From Rhizobium leguminosarum (GTDB lineage: Bacteria; Pseudomonadota; Alphaproteobacteria; Rhizobiales; Rhizobiaceae), in NCBI RefSeq assembly GCF_002953715.1, contig NZ_CP025012.1:1178001-1242000 (forward strand): 64,000 nucleotides of DNA, read 5' to 3'. Of this stretch, positions 44,551 through 53,544 are shown in pieces. Position numbers and translations under genes: made by a program. The notes beneath the pieces are model-generated. The model made no database searches. It had not been told where the DNA came from and was given only the letters and a program-made list of their open reading frames with translations. How positions within the stretch are numbered: the stretch's first letter is position 1; every line of letters begins with the position of its first letter.

Positions 44551-44717
44551 CCTCCCTCTTCTCCCCAGCGGGGAGAAGATGTCCGAAGGACAGATGAGGG
44601 GGGTGAGCGGCGAAAGCCGCGAACGCACTGAGCGCAAGCGAAGGCCGGTATCTGCCGCAGCGGCCCCCTCATCCGACCCTTCGGGCCACCTTCTCCCCGC
44701 TGGGGAGAAGAGAGAGG
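44551..44717. repeat. Large inverted-repeat element between moaD and moaE
   Basis: Two imperfect complementary arms of about 53 bases (44551-44603 and 44664-44717) flank a GC-rich centre of 60 bases. Each arm contains its own perfect 21-base palindrome with CTTCTCCCC/GGGGAGAAG, and the arm ends carry GATGAGGGGG/CCCCCTCATC. A transcript from moaD through moaE would fold a stable stem of about 50 bp here. This type of CTTCTCCCC element is common between rhizobial genes. Confidence 0.8.
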
Positions 44718-44749
44718 AATATGCCGCGCCCAACCTCATCCCGGTCACG

Positions 44750-45004
44750 TCACCCACCCGTCATCGGCGGAAATATACCGATCTCTTTCGCCCCTGATAT
44801 CGGCTCGTCATGTTCGACATGCTCCATATCGAGCGCCACGCGGATCACGTCGGGATATTGAAGTGCGGTCTCATATTCTTCGCCCAGCGTCTTCAAATGA
44901 TTCAAGAGATCGGCAACGGTGACGACGGAGGAGGGGAGGTCGATCTCTTCCTCTCCCTTGCCGATGCGCTCGCGCACCCAGGCGAAATAGACAAGCCGCG
45001 TCAT
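44750..45004 (-). CDS. moaD: Molybdopterin synthase sulfur-carrier subunit
   Basis: Ubiquitin-fold protein (84 residues) that carries the thiocarboxylate sulfur for molybdopterin synthesis. The C-terminal Gly-Gly (FPPMTGG) that is thiocarboxylated is intact, as is the VRERIGKGEEEIDLP block. Its start overlaps the pgsA stop codon by 4 bases, so pgsA-moaD-moaE form one transcriptional unit. This pairing with pgsA is conserved in rhizobia as far as I recall. Confidence 0.94.
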   Translation of the reverse strand: MTRLVYFAWVRERIGKGEEEIDLPSSVVTVADLLNHLKTLGEEYETALQYPDVIRVALDMEHVEHDEPISGAKEIGIFPPMTGG

Positions 45005-45591
45005 TCCTCGTCATCCACGATATGTTTCACCCCGGCGCGGAAATAATCGTAGCCGGTATAGATCGTCAGCAGCGCCGCGATCCACAGCAGCGCGATGCCC
45101 GTCTGCGTCGTATAGGGGAAAATCTCGTCGCCGGCCGGGCCGGCGAGCAGGAAGGCGATGGCGACGAGCTGCAGCGTCGTCTTCCACTTGGCGATCCGCG
45201 TCACCGGTACGCTGACCTTCAGCGCCGCCAGATATTCGCGCAGTCCCGAAACGAGGATCTCGCGGCAGAGAATGGTGATCGCCGCCCAGATCGACCAGCC
45301 GGCGATCGTCTGGTCGGCCGCGACCAGAAGAAGGATCGAAGCGACCAGCAGCTTGTCGGCGATCGGATCGAGCATGCGGCCGATATTCGACGTCTGGTTC
45401 CAGATGCGTGCGAGATAGCCGTCGAGGAAATCGGTGAGCGAGGCGATGACGAAGATCCACAGCGCCACCCAACGCGCCGTGTTGCTGATCGACAGCCTGC
45501 CCTCGATGAAGAAGCAGAGAACGATCAGCGGTACGGCGAGGATGCGGCCGTAGGTCAGAAGATTGGGAATGCTGTACGCACGCGATGCCAT
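45001..45591 (-). CDS. pgsA: CDP-diacylglycerol-glycerol-3-phosphate 3-phosphatidyltransferase
   Basis: Inner-membrane enzyme that makes phosphatidylglycerophosphate, the first step to phosphatidylglycerol. The 196-residue protein has the CDP-alcohol phosphotransferase signature D-x2-DG-x2-AR-x8-G-x3-D-x3-D, seen as TDFLDGYLARIW...GRMLDPIADK. About five helices follow. The 4-base overlap with moaD couples their translation. Upstream lies repeat A5 and then uvrC. Confidence 0.94.
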   Translation of the reverse strand: MASRAYSIPNLLTYGRILAVPLIVLCFFIEGRLSISNTARWVALWIFVIASLTDFLDGYLARIWNQTSNIGRMLDPIADKLLVASILLLVAADQTIAGWSIWAAITILCREILVSGLREYLAALKVSVPVTRIAKWKTTLQLVAIAFLLAGPAGDEIFPYTTQTGIALLWIAALLTIYTGYDYFRAGVKHIVDDEE

Positions 45592-45619
45592 GGGATCGTT
45601 TCTCTGAATTGATGCGCCG

Positions 45620-45722
45620 CTACAGCGCCGCGCGTCTTTTCAGGCGCGCAAAGGACGCTGTAACACTTTAGAATATCCGCATCGAGCTTTCCGAAAGTCG
45701 ATTCCGATTTTCGGGCCGATGC
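45620..45722. repeat. Composite palindromic repeat, family A copy 5
   Basis: Module 1 (45620-45663) has CTACAGCG/CGCTGTAA ends and a CGCGCGTCTTTT-type centre; module 2 (about 45679-45722) has GCATCGAGC and GGGCCGATGC ends around CCGAAAGTCG/CGATTTTCGG. The module 2 left arm is partly degenerate. It fills the gap between uvrC and pgsA on the minus strand, so it is probably transcribed. Confidence 0.8.
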
Positions 45723-45806
45723 GGTAGATGACGGCTTTGGCTGCGGACCGTCAACATTCTTTCTGTCTTTTCACCGCCTTTGCGTGGAATTTGCGACGGA
45801 CGCCGG

Positions 45807-47849
45807 TTATTTCGCGGCGTCGTCGTGAAAATGGTTATAGACCTGTTTGGCGACGGCTTCCGATATGCCTTCCACCGCCATCAGATCGGACAGGGCTGCG
45901 CGCGAAACGGCCTTTGCCGTGCCGAAATGCTGGAGCAGCGCACGTTTGCGTGACGGGCCGATGCCGCCGATCTCGTCGAGCGGGTTCTTGATCATTTCCT
46001 TCTTGCGCCGTGCCCGGTGCGAGCCGATCGCGAAACGGTGCGCCTCGTCGCGCATGCGCTGGATGAAATAGAGCACCGGATCGCGCGGCGGCAGGGTGAA
46101 GCTCTCGCGTCCCGGCGGGAAAAAGCGTTCGCGCCCGGCATCGCGGTCGACGCCCTTGGCGATGCCGATCGCCGTCACGCTGTCGGTGATACCGAGTTCG
46201 GTAAGGATGGCGCGCACCGCTGTCATCTGACCCTGGCCGCCGTCGATGAGGATCACATCGGGCCAGGTGGGGAAGGGCATGTCGGCTGCATCGGGCGTGG
46301 CCGTCTGCGCCGTCCGGTCAGGAATGCCTTCCTCCTTGATCAGCCGCGAGAAACGCCGCGTCATCACCTCCTTCATCATGCCGAAGTCGTCGCCGGGCGT
46401 GATGTCGGTCGATTTGATGTTGAACTTGCGGTACTGGTTCTTGACGAAACCTTCCGGCCCCGCGACCACCATGCCGCCGACGGCATTGGTGCCCATGATA
46501 TGCGAGTTGTCGTAGATCTCGATCCGCTGCGGTGCATAGGCAAGCCCGAACGTCTCCTTGAAACCTTCGAGCAGCCGCGACTGCGACGCCGTCTCGGCAA
46601 GCTTTCGTCCATGTGCCTCACGCGCATTGCCGACGACATGGTCGACCAGATCGCGCTTCTCGCCGCGCTGCGGCACGAGGATGGAAACCTTGTGGCCGGC
46701 CTTTTCGCTGAGTGCTGCGGCGAGCAGCTCCAGCTCCTCGACCGTCTGCGACAGCATGATCTGCTTCGGCACCGGCTTGTCGTCGTAGAACTGCGCCAGG
46801 AAGGAGTTCAGCACTTCGGCGCCGGAAAGCTGCGGATCGGCCTTCGGGAAATAGGCGCGGTTACCCCAGTTCTGGCCGGTGCGGAAGAAGAACACCTGGA
46901 TGCAGGAGATGCCGCCCTCGTGATGGATGGCGAAAACGTCAGCCTCCTCGACGCCGGCCGGATTGATGCCCTGGTGGCTCTGCACGTGCGAAAGTGCGGC
47001 CAGGCGATCGCGATAGATTGCCGCCCGCTCGAAGTCGAGGTCCTCGGCCGCCTGGTTCATGGCCTCGGCCATATGCGACTTCACCTTCTGGCTTTTGCCG
47101 GACAGGAAGTCCTTCGCCTCCTGCACCAGTTCGCCGTAACCCTCGTCGCTGACCTCATGGGTGCACGGCCCCGAACAGCGCTTGATCTGGTAGAGCAGGC
47201 AGGGTCGCGTGCGCGTTTCGAAGACGCTGTCGGTGCAGGTGCGGATCAGGAAGGCACGCTGCAGCGAATTGATCGTCCGCCCGACCGCGCCGGCCGAAGC
47301 GAAGGGTCCGAAATAGTCGCCCTTTCGCGCTCTCGCGCCGCGATGCTTGAAGATCGCCGGCGCCCGGTGGTTGCCGGTGATAAGGATATAGGGAAAGGAC
47401 TTGTCATCGCGCAAAAGCACGTTAAAGCGTGGCCGCAAGCGCTTGATCAGATTCGCTTCCAGAAGCAGCGCTTCGGTTTCCGTGCGCGTCGTCACGAATT
47501 CCATGTTGGCTGTCTGGCGCACCATCTGGGCGATGCGATTGGAATGGACGCGGCCGACGGCGTAATTGTTGACGCGCTTCTTCAGGCTGCGCGCCTTGCC
47601 GACATAGAGCACATCGCCCTCGGCATTGAACATGCGGTAGACGCCGGGACTGTTGGGGAGCCGCTTGACGAATTCGCCGATCAGTTCCGCGCCGATGAGC
47701 CCGGTTTCATTAAGGCTGCCCGCGTTCCAGTCGACCGTCGCCGCAAGCGGGGCGGCGGCGGAAACGTCGCCTTCCACTTCGATATCGTCTTCGCTCTCAT
47801 CCGTCTCGTCGTAGAGAACGCCGCCATCCGGCAGCTTTCGTCCGTTCAT
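45807..47849 (-). CDS. uvrC: UvrABC nucleotide excision repair endonuclease subunit C
   Basis: Makes both incisions flanking bulky DNA lesions. The protein is 680 residues from ATG 47849: an acidic N-terminal extension of about 55 residues, a GIY-YIG nuclease (SPGVYRMF...[12 protein letters not shown]), a UVR helical domain, an RNase H-like nuclease ([12 protein letters not shown]) and C-terminal tandem HhH motifs ([26 protein letters not shown]). The ORF opens well upstream in the SDR gene; the chosen start gives a 4-base overlap with that gene's stop. Confidence 0.96.
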   Translation of the reverse strand: MNGRKLPDGGVLYDETDESEDDIEVEGDVSAAAPLAATVDWNAGSLNETGLIGAELIGEFVKRLPNSPGVYRMFNAEGDVLYVGKARSLKKRVNNYAVGRVHSNRIAQMVRQTANMEFVTTRTETEALLLEANLIKRLRPRFNVLLRDDKSFPYILITGNHRAPAIFKHRGARARKGDYFGPFASAGAVGRTINSLQRAFLIRTCTDSVFETRTRPCLLYQIKRCSGPCTHEVSDEGYGELVQEAKDFLSGKSQKVKSHMAEAMNQAAEDLDFERAAIYRDRLAALSHVQSHQGINPAGVEEADVFAIHHEGGISCIQVFFFRTGQNWGNRAYFPKADPQLSGAEVLNSFLAQFYDDKPVPKQIMLSQTVEELELLAAALSEKAGHKVSILVPQRGEKRDLVDHVVGNAREAHGRKLAETASQSRLLEGFKETFGLAYAPQRIEIYDNSHIMGTNAVGGMVVAGPEGFVKNQYRKFNIKSTDITPGDDFGMMKEVMTRRFSRLIKEEGIPDRTAQTATPDAADMPFPTWPDVILIDGGQGQMTAVRAILTELGITDSVTAIGIAKGVDRDAGRERFFPPGRESFTLPPRDPVLYFIQRMRDEAHRFAIGSHRARRKKEMIKNPLDEIGGIGPSRKRALLQHFGTAKAVSRAALSDLMAVEGISEAVAKQVYNHFHDDAAK

Positions 47850-48613
47850 TCCGTAATCTCCGCCACATCGGGCGTCTGCCAGGCGAGGTGCTGGCCGCCG
47901 TCGAGGGCAATCATCTGGCCGGTGATCGAGGGCGTGTCGTAAAGGAAGCGAATCGTTTGTCCGAATTCCTGCAGCGCCGGCCCTCGCTGTAAGATAAGGG
48001 CTGAGACCTGCGCTTGGAAGTCCTCCATCGCCTGCCGCTCGCTCGGCATCGACGGGCCGGGGCCGATGGCATTGACGCGGATGCGTGGCGCCAATGCCTG
48101 GGCAAGCGTCTGCGTCGCCGTCCACAGCGCGGATTTGGAGAGGGTATAGGAATAGAAGCTGGGCCTCAGCGCCCAAACCCGCTGGTCGATGATATTGACG
48201 ATCAGCCCCGCTGCCTCAGCGGGCATCTGCTGCGCGAAGGCCGCCGCAAGGATAGACGGCGCACGTACATGCAGGTCGAAGTGCAGTGCCCAGGTGGCGG
48301 CATTGAAACTACGCGCTGAATCGTGCTGGAAGACCGACGCATTGTTGACGAGCAGATCGAGCGGCCCGAGCGCTTCCGACGCCCTTGTAATGAGCTCGCC
48401 CGTTTCGTCGATATCGGTAAGGTCGGCCTGCAGGGCGGTTGCCCGATATCCCTTTCGCCGCAATTCCGCCACCAGCTCTTCGCCCTCACCGATGGAGCCG
48501 TTCGCGTGGATCGCAACGGAAAAGCCATTTGCAGCAAGGTCTTCGGCGATTGCCCGGCCTATTCTTTTAGCAGCCCCTGTTATAAGGGCCGAGCGAAGTC
48601 TTTTGTGGTTCAA
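47846..48613 (-). CDS. SDR-family oxidoreductase, pteridine reductase/FolM-like
   Basis: A 255-residue SDR. The cofactor motif reads TGAAKRIG, the Arg-containing variant found in pteridine reductases and FolM-type dihydromonapterin reductases, instead of TGxxxGIG. NNASVFQ and the YTLSK catalytic motif are present, and the [11 protein letters not shown] loop fits that subgroup. The predicted start is TTG 48613. It overlaps uvrC by 4 bases, a surprising pair for a folate-type enzyme. Function is inferred only from the motif. Confidence 0.82.
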   Translation of the reverse strand: MNHKRLRSALITGAAKRIGRAIAEDLAANGFSVAIHANGSIGEGEELVAELRRKGYRATALQADLTDIDETGELITRASEALGPLDLLVNNASVFQHDSARSFNAATWALHFDLHVRAPSILAAAFAQQMPAEAAGLIVNIIDQRVWALRPSFYSYTLSKSALWTATQTLAQALAPRIRVNAIGPGPSMPSERQAMEDFQAQVSALILQRGPALQEFGQTIRFLYDTPSITGQMIALDGGQHLAWQTPDVAEITE

Positions 48614-48978
48614 AATCTTGCCTTCTGATCCCGCGAGTCTGTCTGCAGACTATATAGGGGCCGACGGAGATTATATAAATAGGCCGTTGTGGTTGCGTCC
48701 GAGAGCGGGATATTCTATGTATTATTTAAGAATTCGATTTCTTAAAATAAGTATTTTCAGTTTAACGCTTCAATAGGGTTAATGAAGTGTATGTTGCGCC
48801 AAAGCAACATCGAATTTCAGCCATGCGGCAGCCACAATGATATCACAATTTGGCTCTTTCAAATCCGCATTTGAGTTCCAATTTCAGTCTCGATCCGGAA
48901 GGGACATCTGGCAATATCCCGCCAATGCTTCACTGATAGACAGATGACAAGCGGCGCGGGACTGAAAGGAGACTAAGT
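48614..48978. other. AT-rich intergenic region upstream of the outer-membrane protein gene
   Basis: This 365-base divergent spacer is AT-richer than its surroundings (e.g. TTATATAAATAGG near 48671). It holds a 7-bp inverted repeat, ATGTTGC (48791-48797) and GCAACAT (48804-48810), that may be an operator for the outer-membrane protein gene. A weak promoter candidate is TTGCGT (48693) with TATGTA 17 bases later. A strong AAGGAG ribosome-binding site lies before 48979. I see no protein or RNA gene. Confidence 0.45.
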
Positions 48979-49614
48979 ATGCGTGTACTCATTGCTGGCC
49001 TCATGGCCTCCGTTTTTGCAATTGCGGGCGTCTCGGCAGCTCAGGCGGCCGATGCCGTCGACCAGGTTCCGGAAGCACCGGTCGCCCAGGACGCTCCAGT
49101 CAAGCCGGCAGGTAACTGGGAAGGCTTTTACCTCGGCGGTGCCGGCACCTACAACATGGGTGACTTCGGTTCCGACCGCCACACCTACGGTTTCGGCGGC
49201 CAGGTCTTCACCGGCTACAACTGGCAGCAGGGCCAGATCGTTTACGGCGTTGAATCCGATCTCGGCTACAGCGGCGACGACGTCTCCTCAGGCGGCGTCA
49301 AGAACAAGTATGGCTGGAACGGCTCCGTCCGTGGCCGCGTCGGCTACGACATGAACCCCTTCCTGCTCTACGGCACGGCCGGTCTTGCCATCGGCGACGT
49401 CAAGGTTTCCGACGGCACCTCGGACGAAAGCAAGACGAACTATGGCTATACGGTCGGCGCCGGCGTCGAAGCCTTCGTGACCAACAACATCACGACGCGC
49501 CTGGAATATCGCTACACCGACTACCAGAGCAAGGATTACGACCTCGACTCCGGCAGCTTCTCGCGCGGTTACGACGAGAACAGCGTCAAGCTCGGTATCG
49601 GCGTCAAGTTCTAA
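48979..49614 (+). CDS. Small outer-membrane beta-barrel protein (Omp25/RopB-like)
   Basis: A 211-residue secreted protein with a signal peptide (residues 1-23, ending AAQA). The rest matches the outer-membrane protein beta-barrel family common in Rhizobiales: WEGFYLGGAGTYN start, VFTGYNWQQGQIVYGVE strands, TRLEYRYTDYQ, and a C-terminal phenylalanine (GIGVKF) typical for Bam-dependent insertion. It is a porin-like or structural surface protein of unknown function. It is monocistronic with a strong terminator. Confidence 0.88.
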   Translation: MRVLIAGLMASVFAIAGVSAAQAADAVDQVPEAPVAQDAPVKPAGNWEGFYLGGAGTYNMGDFGSDRHTYGFGGQVFTGYNWQQGQIVYGVESDLGYSGDDVSSGGVKNKYGWNGSVRGRVGYDMNPFLLYGTAGLAIGDVKVSDGTSDESKTNYGYTVGAGVEAFVTNNITTRLEYRYTDYQSKDYDLDSGSFSRGYDENSVKLGIGVKF

Positions 49615-49637
49615 GCCGGACATTCCGTCCAAGCATG

Positions 49638-49667
49638 AAAAAGCCGGGCACGACGCCCGGCTTTTTT
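49638..49667 (+). terminator. Rho-independent terminator of the outer-membrane protein gene
   Basis: A 12-bp stem, AAAAAGCCGGGC (49638-49649) pairing with GCCCGGCTTTTT (about 49655-49666), with a 5-base loop and a six-T run. It is the strongest terminator in the window and also lies at the 3' side of the convergent GST gene. Confidence 0.9.
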
Positions 49668-49693
49668 GTTGCCCGCTCGTTGTTACCAGACGC

Positions 49694-50290
49694 TCACCCC
49701 TGGGACTTGAGCTCGCTATGGGCAGGGAATTTCTTGTCGAACTGCCGCAGCCAGTCGGTGAGCGGCGCATGCTCGGCTTCCCACTGGTCCTTGAAGCGCA
49801 GCTCGAGATAATCGAGCGTCGCCGCCAGTGCGAAATGTCCGCCACTGAGCTTCTTGCCGAGCTTCGGCGGATTGGCGCTGAGATGCGCGAGCCCGCTCGT
49901 CGCCTTCTTCCATTGCCGGTCGATCCACGGCTGGTGAACCTTTTCCTCGTCGCGGAAGCGCCGCTCATAGACGATCGCCAGCAGGCAATCGCAGATGCCG
50001 TCGCAGAGCGCCTCGAGGATTTCCGCATCCGTGCGCTTGCCCTTCTTGGAAGGGTAGAGCCCACCCTTCGTCAGCCGGTCGAAATAATGCATGATCGCCA
50101 CGCTGTCGTATATCGAGACCTCGTCATCGGTCAGGAGCGTCGGGATCTTGCCGAGCGGATTGTTGTCCACCAGGATCGCCGGTGCGGTATTGGTGTCGAC
50201 CCGAATGGCGTTCAACTCCAGCTCCAGAAAATGCGCGGCCATCCGCACCTTGTTGGAATAGGGCGAGGCGGGCGAACAAAGGAGCTTCAT
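49694..50290 (-). CDS. Glutathione S-transferase family protein
   Basis: A 198-residue GST with an N-terminal thioredoxin-like domain (KLLCSPASPYSNKVRMAAHFLEL) and an all-helical C-terminal domain. The GKIPTLLTDDEVSIYDSVAIMHYFD block, with the cis-proline and Ser of the glutathione site, is intact. The active-site serine is probably in the CSPASPYS loop. The substrate is unknown. ATG 50290 (MKLLCSP) is favoured over the in-frame start at 50299. Repeat A6 lies upstream. Confidence 0.87.
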   Translation of the reverse strand: MKLLCSPASPYSNKVRMAAHFLELELNAIRVDTNTAPAILVDNNPLGKIPTLLTDDEVSIYDSVAIMHYFDRLTKGGLYPSKKGKRTDAEILEALCDGICDCLLAIVYERRFRDEEKVHQPWIDRQWKKATSGLAHLSANPPKLGKKLSGGHFALAATLDYLELRFKDQWEAEHAPLTDWLRQFDKKFPAHSELKSQG

Positions 50291-50342
50291 GAGGGACACC
50301 TGATGAGATTGTGGAGCTGCGGCGCGGACTATTCCGCAAGCT

Positions 50343-50446
50343 AGCGCATAACCCCGAAAATCGGAATCGGTTTTCGGAAAGGATTATGCGCAAATTCAAA
50401 GTGCTACAGCGTCCTTTGCGCGTCTGAAAAGACGCGCGGCGCTGTA
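50343..50446. repeat. Composite palindromic repeat, family A copy 6
   Basis: Module 2 (50343-50390) has GCGCATAA/TTATGCGC ends around CCCGAAAATCGG/CGGTTTTCGG; module 1 (50403-50446) has CTACAGCG/CGCTGTAG ends and an inner GCGCGTCT/AGACGCGC stem. The module order is as in copy 2, reversed compared with copies 4 and 5. It lies between rlmJ and the GST gene on the minus strand. Confidence 0.85.
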
Positions 50447-50453
50447 GAACGGG

Positions 50454-51323
50454 TCAATCGTCCTTGACCGCCTTGTTCTCGCCGCGCAGCCAGAAGGCGC
50501 GGTGCGAGGCGAAACGGTCTTGCGCCAGATGGTCCTTCAATGCGGGCAGCAATTGGTGCAACTCGTCCTTCAGCGTGAAGGGTGGGTTGACGATGACGAG
50601 GCCTGAGCCGGTCAGTCCGGTAATGCCGCGGTCGCTGCGAACCACGAGTTCGGCGCAGAGCATTTTCGGGATATCGAGCGCCTGCAGTGTCTCGTGGAAT
50701 TCCTTGATCGGCGCGCCCTTTTTCAGCGGATACCACAGGCAATAGGTGCCGCCGGGAAAGCGCCGATAGGCCTTTTCCAGCCCCTCGGCCAAGCGCTGAT
50801 ATTCGTCCTCTTCCTCGAAGGGCGGATCGACGAGCACGATGCCGCGCTTCTCCTTCGGCGGCAGATGCGCGCCGAGCGCCAGCCAGCCGTCAAGCTCGGT
50901 GATGCGGGCATGGTGATCGCCCTCGAACAGCCGGTGCAGCCTGACGTAGTCCTCGGGATGCAGTTCCATCGCCGACAGCCGGTCCTGCGGCCGGAACAGC
51001 ATGCGCGCAAGTTTCGGCGATCCGGGATAGAAGCGGATGCCGCCCTGCGGATTGAGTTCGCGGATTGCCGAGAGGTAGGGCTCCAGCAGTTCGGAAACCT
51101 GAGGGCCGAGGTCTGCCTCCATCAGCTTGCCGATGCCATCGACCCATTCGCCGGTTTTCTGCGCTTCTTCGGAGGAGAGGTCGTAGAGCCCAATGCCGGC
51201 ATGCGTGTCGAGCACGCGGAAGCCGCCATCCTTCTTCTGCATGTAGCGGATCAGCCGCGTCAGCACGGCATGTTTCAGCACATCGGCAAAGTTGCCCGCG
51301 TGATAGATGTGGCGGTAGTTCAT
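50454..51323 (-). CDS. rlmJ: 23S rRNA (adenine2030-N6)-methyltransferase
   Basis: RlmJ (YhiR) methylates A2030 of 23S rRNA. The 289-residue protein starts MNYRHIYHAGNFADVLKHAVL and has the N6-adenine methyltransferase motif DPPF (in VLVDPPFEEEDEY), with SAM-binding residues in LDTHAGIGLYDL. It ends in a normal C-terminus. It is divergent from the molybdoenzyme gene, with 82 bases between the start codons. Repeat A6 follows 7 bases after its stop. Confidence 0.95.
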   Translation of the reverse strand: MNYRHIYHAGNFADVLKHAVLTRLIRYMQKKDGGFRVLDTHAGIGLYDLSSEEAQKTGEWVDGIGKLMEADLGPQVSELLEPYLSAIRELNPQGGIRFYPGSPKLARMLFRPQDRLSAMELHPEDYVRLHRLFEGDHHARITELDGWLALGAHLPPKEKRGIVLVDPPFEEEDEYQRLAEGLEKAYRRFPGGTYCLWYPLKKGAPIKEFHETLQALDIPKMLCAELVVRSDRGITGLTGSGLVIVNPPFTLKDELHQLLPALKDHLAQDRFASHRAFWLRGENKAVKDD

Positions 51324-51405
51324 TTTTGCTGATGTCCGTATGAATTCGCGTCATGGGGAATTTTTGTGGCTTTTGGCCGTGCAAGCCTTGGAATATACAA
51401 ATGCC

Positions 51406-53544
51406 ATGAACATTGCGACCCCCATCCACGCCAAATCATCGAAGCCGGACAACAGGGTGGGCCACACCGCCTGTCCGCATGACTGTCCCTCCACCTGCGC
51501 GCTGGAGGTCGATATATCAGAGGATGGCCGCATCGGCCGTGTGCGCGGCGCCAACGACCATTCCTACACGTCAGGCGTCATTTGCGCCAAGGTCGCCCGT
51601 TACGCCGAGCGGCTCTACCATCCCGACCGCCTCATGCATCCTCTACGCCGCGCTGGCGCCAAGGGGGCAGGGCAGTGGCAGCAGATTTCCTGGGACGATG
51701 CGCTGGACGAGATCGCCGAAGCCTTTGTGAAGGCCGAGGCAAGGGACGGCAGCGAGGCGATCTGGCCCTATTTCTACGCCGGCACCATGGGCTGGGTGCA
51801 GCGCGATTCGATCGATCGCCTGCGTCATGCCAAGCGTTACTCCGGCTTCTTCTCCTCGATCTGCACCAACCCCGCCTGGACCGGCTTCACCATGGCGACC
51901 GGCACGCTGCGCGGTCCCGATCCGCGCGAGATGGGCCGCACCGATTGCGTCGTCATCTGGGGCACCAACGCGGTCTCGACGCAGGTCAACGTGATGACCC
52001 ACGCCATCAAGTCGCGCAAGGAGCGCGGCGCGAAGATCGTCGTCATCGACATCTACGACAATCCGACGATGAAGCAGGCCGACATGGCGTTGATCGTCAG
52101 GCCCGGAACCGACGCCGCACTCGCCTGCGCCGTCATGCACATCGCCTTCCGCGACGGTTACGCCGATCGTGACTATATGGCTAGATATGCCGATGATCCC
52201 CAGGGTCTCGAGGCGCATCTGAAAACCAAGACGCCGCAATGGGCCGCTGCCATCACCGGCCTTTCGGTCGAAGAGATCGAAGGCTTTGCCAGCCTCGTCG
52301 GCACGACGAAGAAAACCTTCTTCCGCCTGGGCTACGGCTTCACCCGCCAGCGCAACGGCGCGGTCGCCATGCATGCGGCCGCCTCGATCGCCACCGTTCT
52401 CGGTTCCTGGCAATATGAAGGCGGCGGCGCCTTCCATTCGAACAGCGATATCTTCCGCATGAACAGCGCCGAACTGACCGGCCGGTCGATGAAGGATGCC
52501 GATATCCGCATGCTCGATCAGTCGCAGATCGGCCGCGTCCTGACCGGCGATGCCGTGGCGCTGCGCCATCGCGGGCCGGTGACGGCAATGCTGATCCAGA
52601 ACACCAATCCCGCAAACATCGCCCCCGAACAGCGCCTCGTCAGGCGCGGCTTTGCCCGTGACGACCTCTTCGTCGCCGTGCATGAGCAGTTCATGACGGA
52701 AACGGCTGATATCGCCGATATCGTCGTTCCCGCGACGATGTTCGTCGAGCATGACGACATCTATCGGGCCGGCGGACAAAACCATATCCTGCTGGGGCCG
52801 AAGCTGGTCGAGCCGCCGCCAACGGTACGCACCAATCTCTTCGTCATCGAGGAACTGGCAAAACGCCTCGGTGTCGCCGATCGCCCCGGCTTCGGCTTCA
52901 CCGCCCGCGAAATGGTCGACCGCATCCTCGAATCGAGTGGCCTGCCGGATTACGACCATTTCCTCGAACACAAATGGTTCGATCGCCAGCCCGTTTTTGA
53001 GGAGGCGCATTATCTGAATGGCTTTGCCCATCCCGATGGCAAGTTCCATTTCCGCCCGGACTGGATCAATCAGCCGGCGCCCAACAAGCCGCCGGCTTCC
53101 ATCGGCGCGCTCGGGCCGCATGCCGTGCTTCCGGCCTTCCCCGATCAGGTCGATGTCATCGAAGTCGCCGATATCGAGCATCCCTTCCGTCTCGCCACGT
53201 CGCCGGCGCGTAACTTCCTGAATTCGAGCTTCTCCGAGACCAAGACCTCTCGCCAGAAGGAGGGCCGCCCTGAAGTGATGGTCAATCCGGCCGACGCCGA
53301 AGCCAACGGCATCGCCCATGGCGATCTCGTCCGCATCGGCAACAGCCGCGGCGATCTGCGCCTCCACGCCCGCGTCACCACCGAAGTCAAATCCGGCGTG
53401 CTGATCGCCGAGGGGCTTTGGCCAAACAAGGCGCATGTCGACGGCGAGGGCATCAACGTCTTGACTGGCGCCGACCCTGTCGCGCCCTATGGTGGGGCGG
53501 CCGTGCACGACAACAAGGTCTGGCTTCGCAAGGATGCAGCATGA
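51406..53544 (+). CDS. Molybdopterin-dependent oxidoreductase with an N-terminal [4Fe-4S] domain
   Basis: A 712-residue DMSO-reductase-family enzyme, cytoplasmic (no Tat signal). The N-terminal cluster motif is Cys23-x3-Cys27-x3-Cys31-x28-Cys60. The SSICTNPAWTG block aligns with the formate dehydrogenase RV(U/C)HGPSVAG ligand loop, so Cys153 is the likely Mo ligand. Other family blocks are WGTNAVSTQVN and the C-terminal molybdopterin-dinucleotide-binding domain (VMVNPADAEANGIAHGDLVRI). The substrate is unknown. ATG 51406 is chosen over 51340. Its stop overlaps the NudK-type start (ATGA). Confidence 0.9.
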   Translation: MNIATPIHAKSSKPDNRVGHTACPHDCPSTCALEVDISEDGRIGRVRGANDHSYTSGVICAKVARYAERLYHPDRLMHPLRRAGAKGAGQWQQISWDDALDEIAEAFVKAEARDGSEAIWPYFYAGTMGWVQRDSIDRLRHAKRYSGFFSSICTNPAWTGFTMATGTLRGPDPREMGRTDCVVIWGTNAVSTQVNVMTHAIKSRKERGAKIVVIDIYDNPTMKQADMALIVRPGTDAALACAVMHIAFRDGYADRDYMARYADDPQGLEAHLKTKTPQWAAAITGLSVEEIEGFASLVGTTKKTFFRLGYGFTRQRNGAVAMHAAASIATVLGSWQYEGGGAFHSNSDIFRMNSAELTGRSMKDADIRMLDQSQIGRVLTGDAVALRHRGPVTAMLIQNTNPANIAPEQRLVRRGFARDDLFVAVHEQFMTETADIADIVVPATMFVEHDDIYRAGGQNHILLGPKLVEPPPTVRTNLFVIEELAKRLGVADRPGFGFTAREMVDRILESSGLPDYDHFLEHKWFDRQPVFEEAHYLNGFAHPDGKFHFRPDWINQPAPNKPPASIGALGPHAVLPAFPDQVDVIEVADIEHPFRLATSPARNFLNSSFSETKTSRQKEGRPEVMVNPADAEANGIAHGDLVRIGNSRGDLRLHARVTTEVKSGVLIAEGLWPNKAHVDGEGINVLTGADPVAPYGGAAVHDNKVWLRKDAA

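Noticed and set aside
46017..47942. 641-codon open frame antisense to uvrC
   Set aside because: Antisense shadow of uvrC; no domain.
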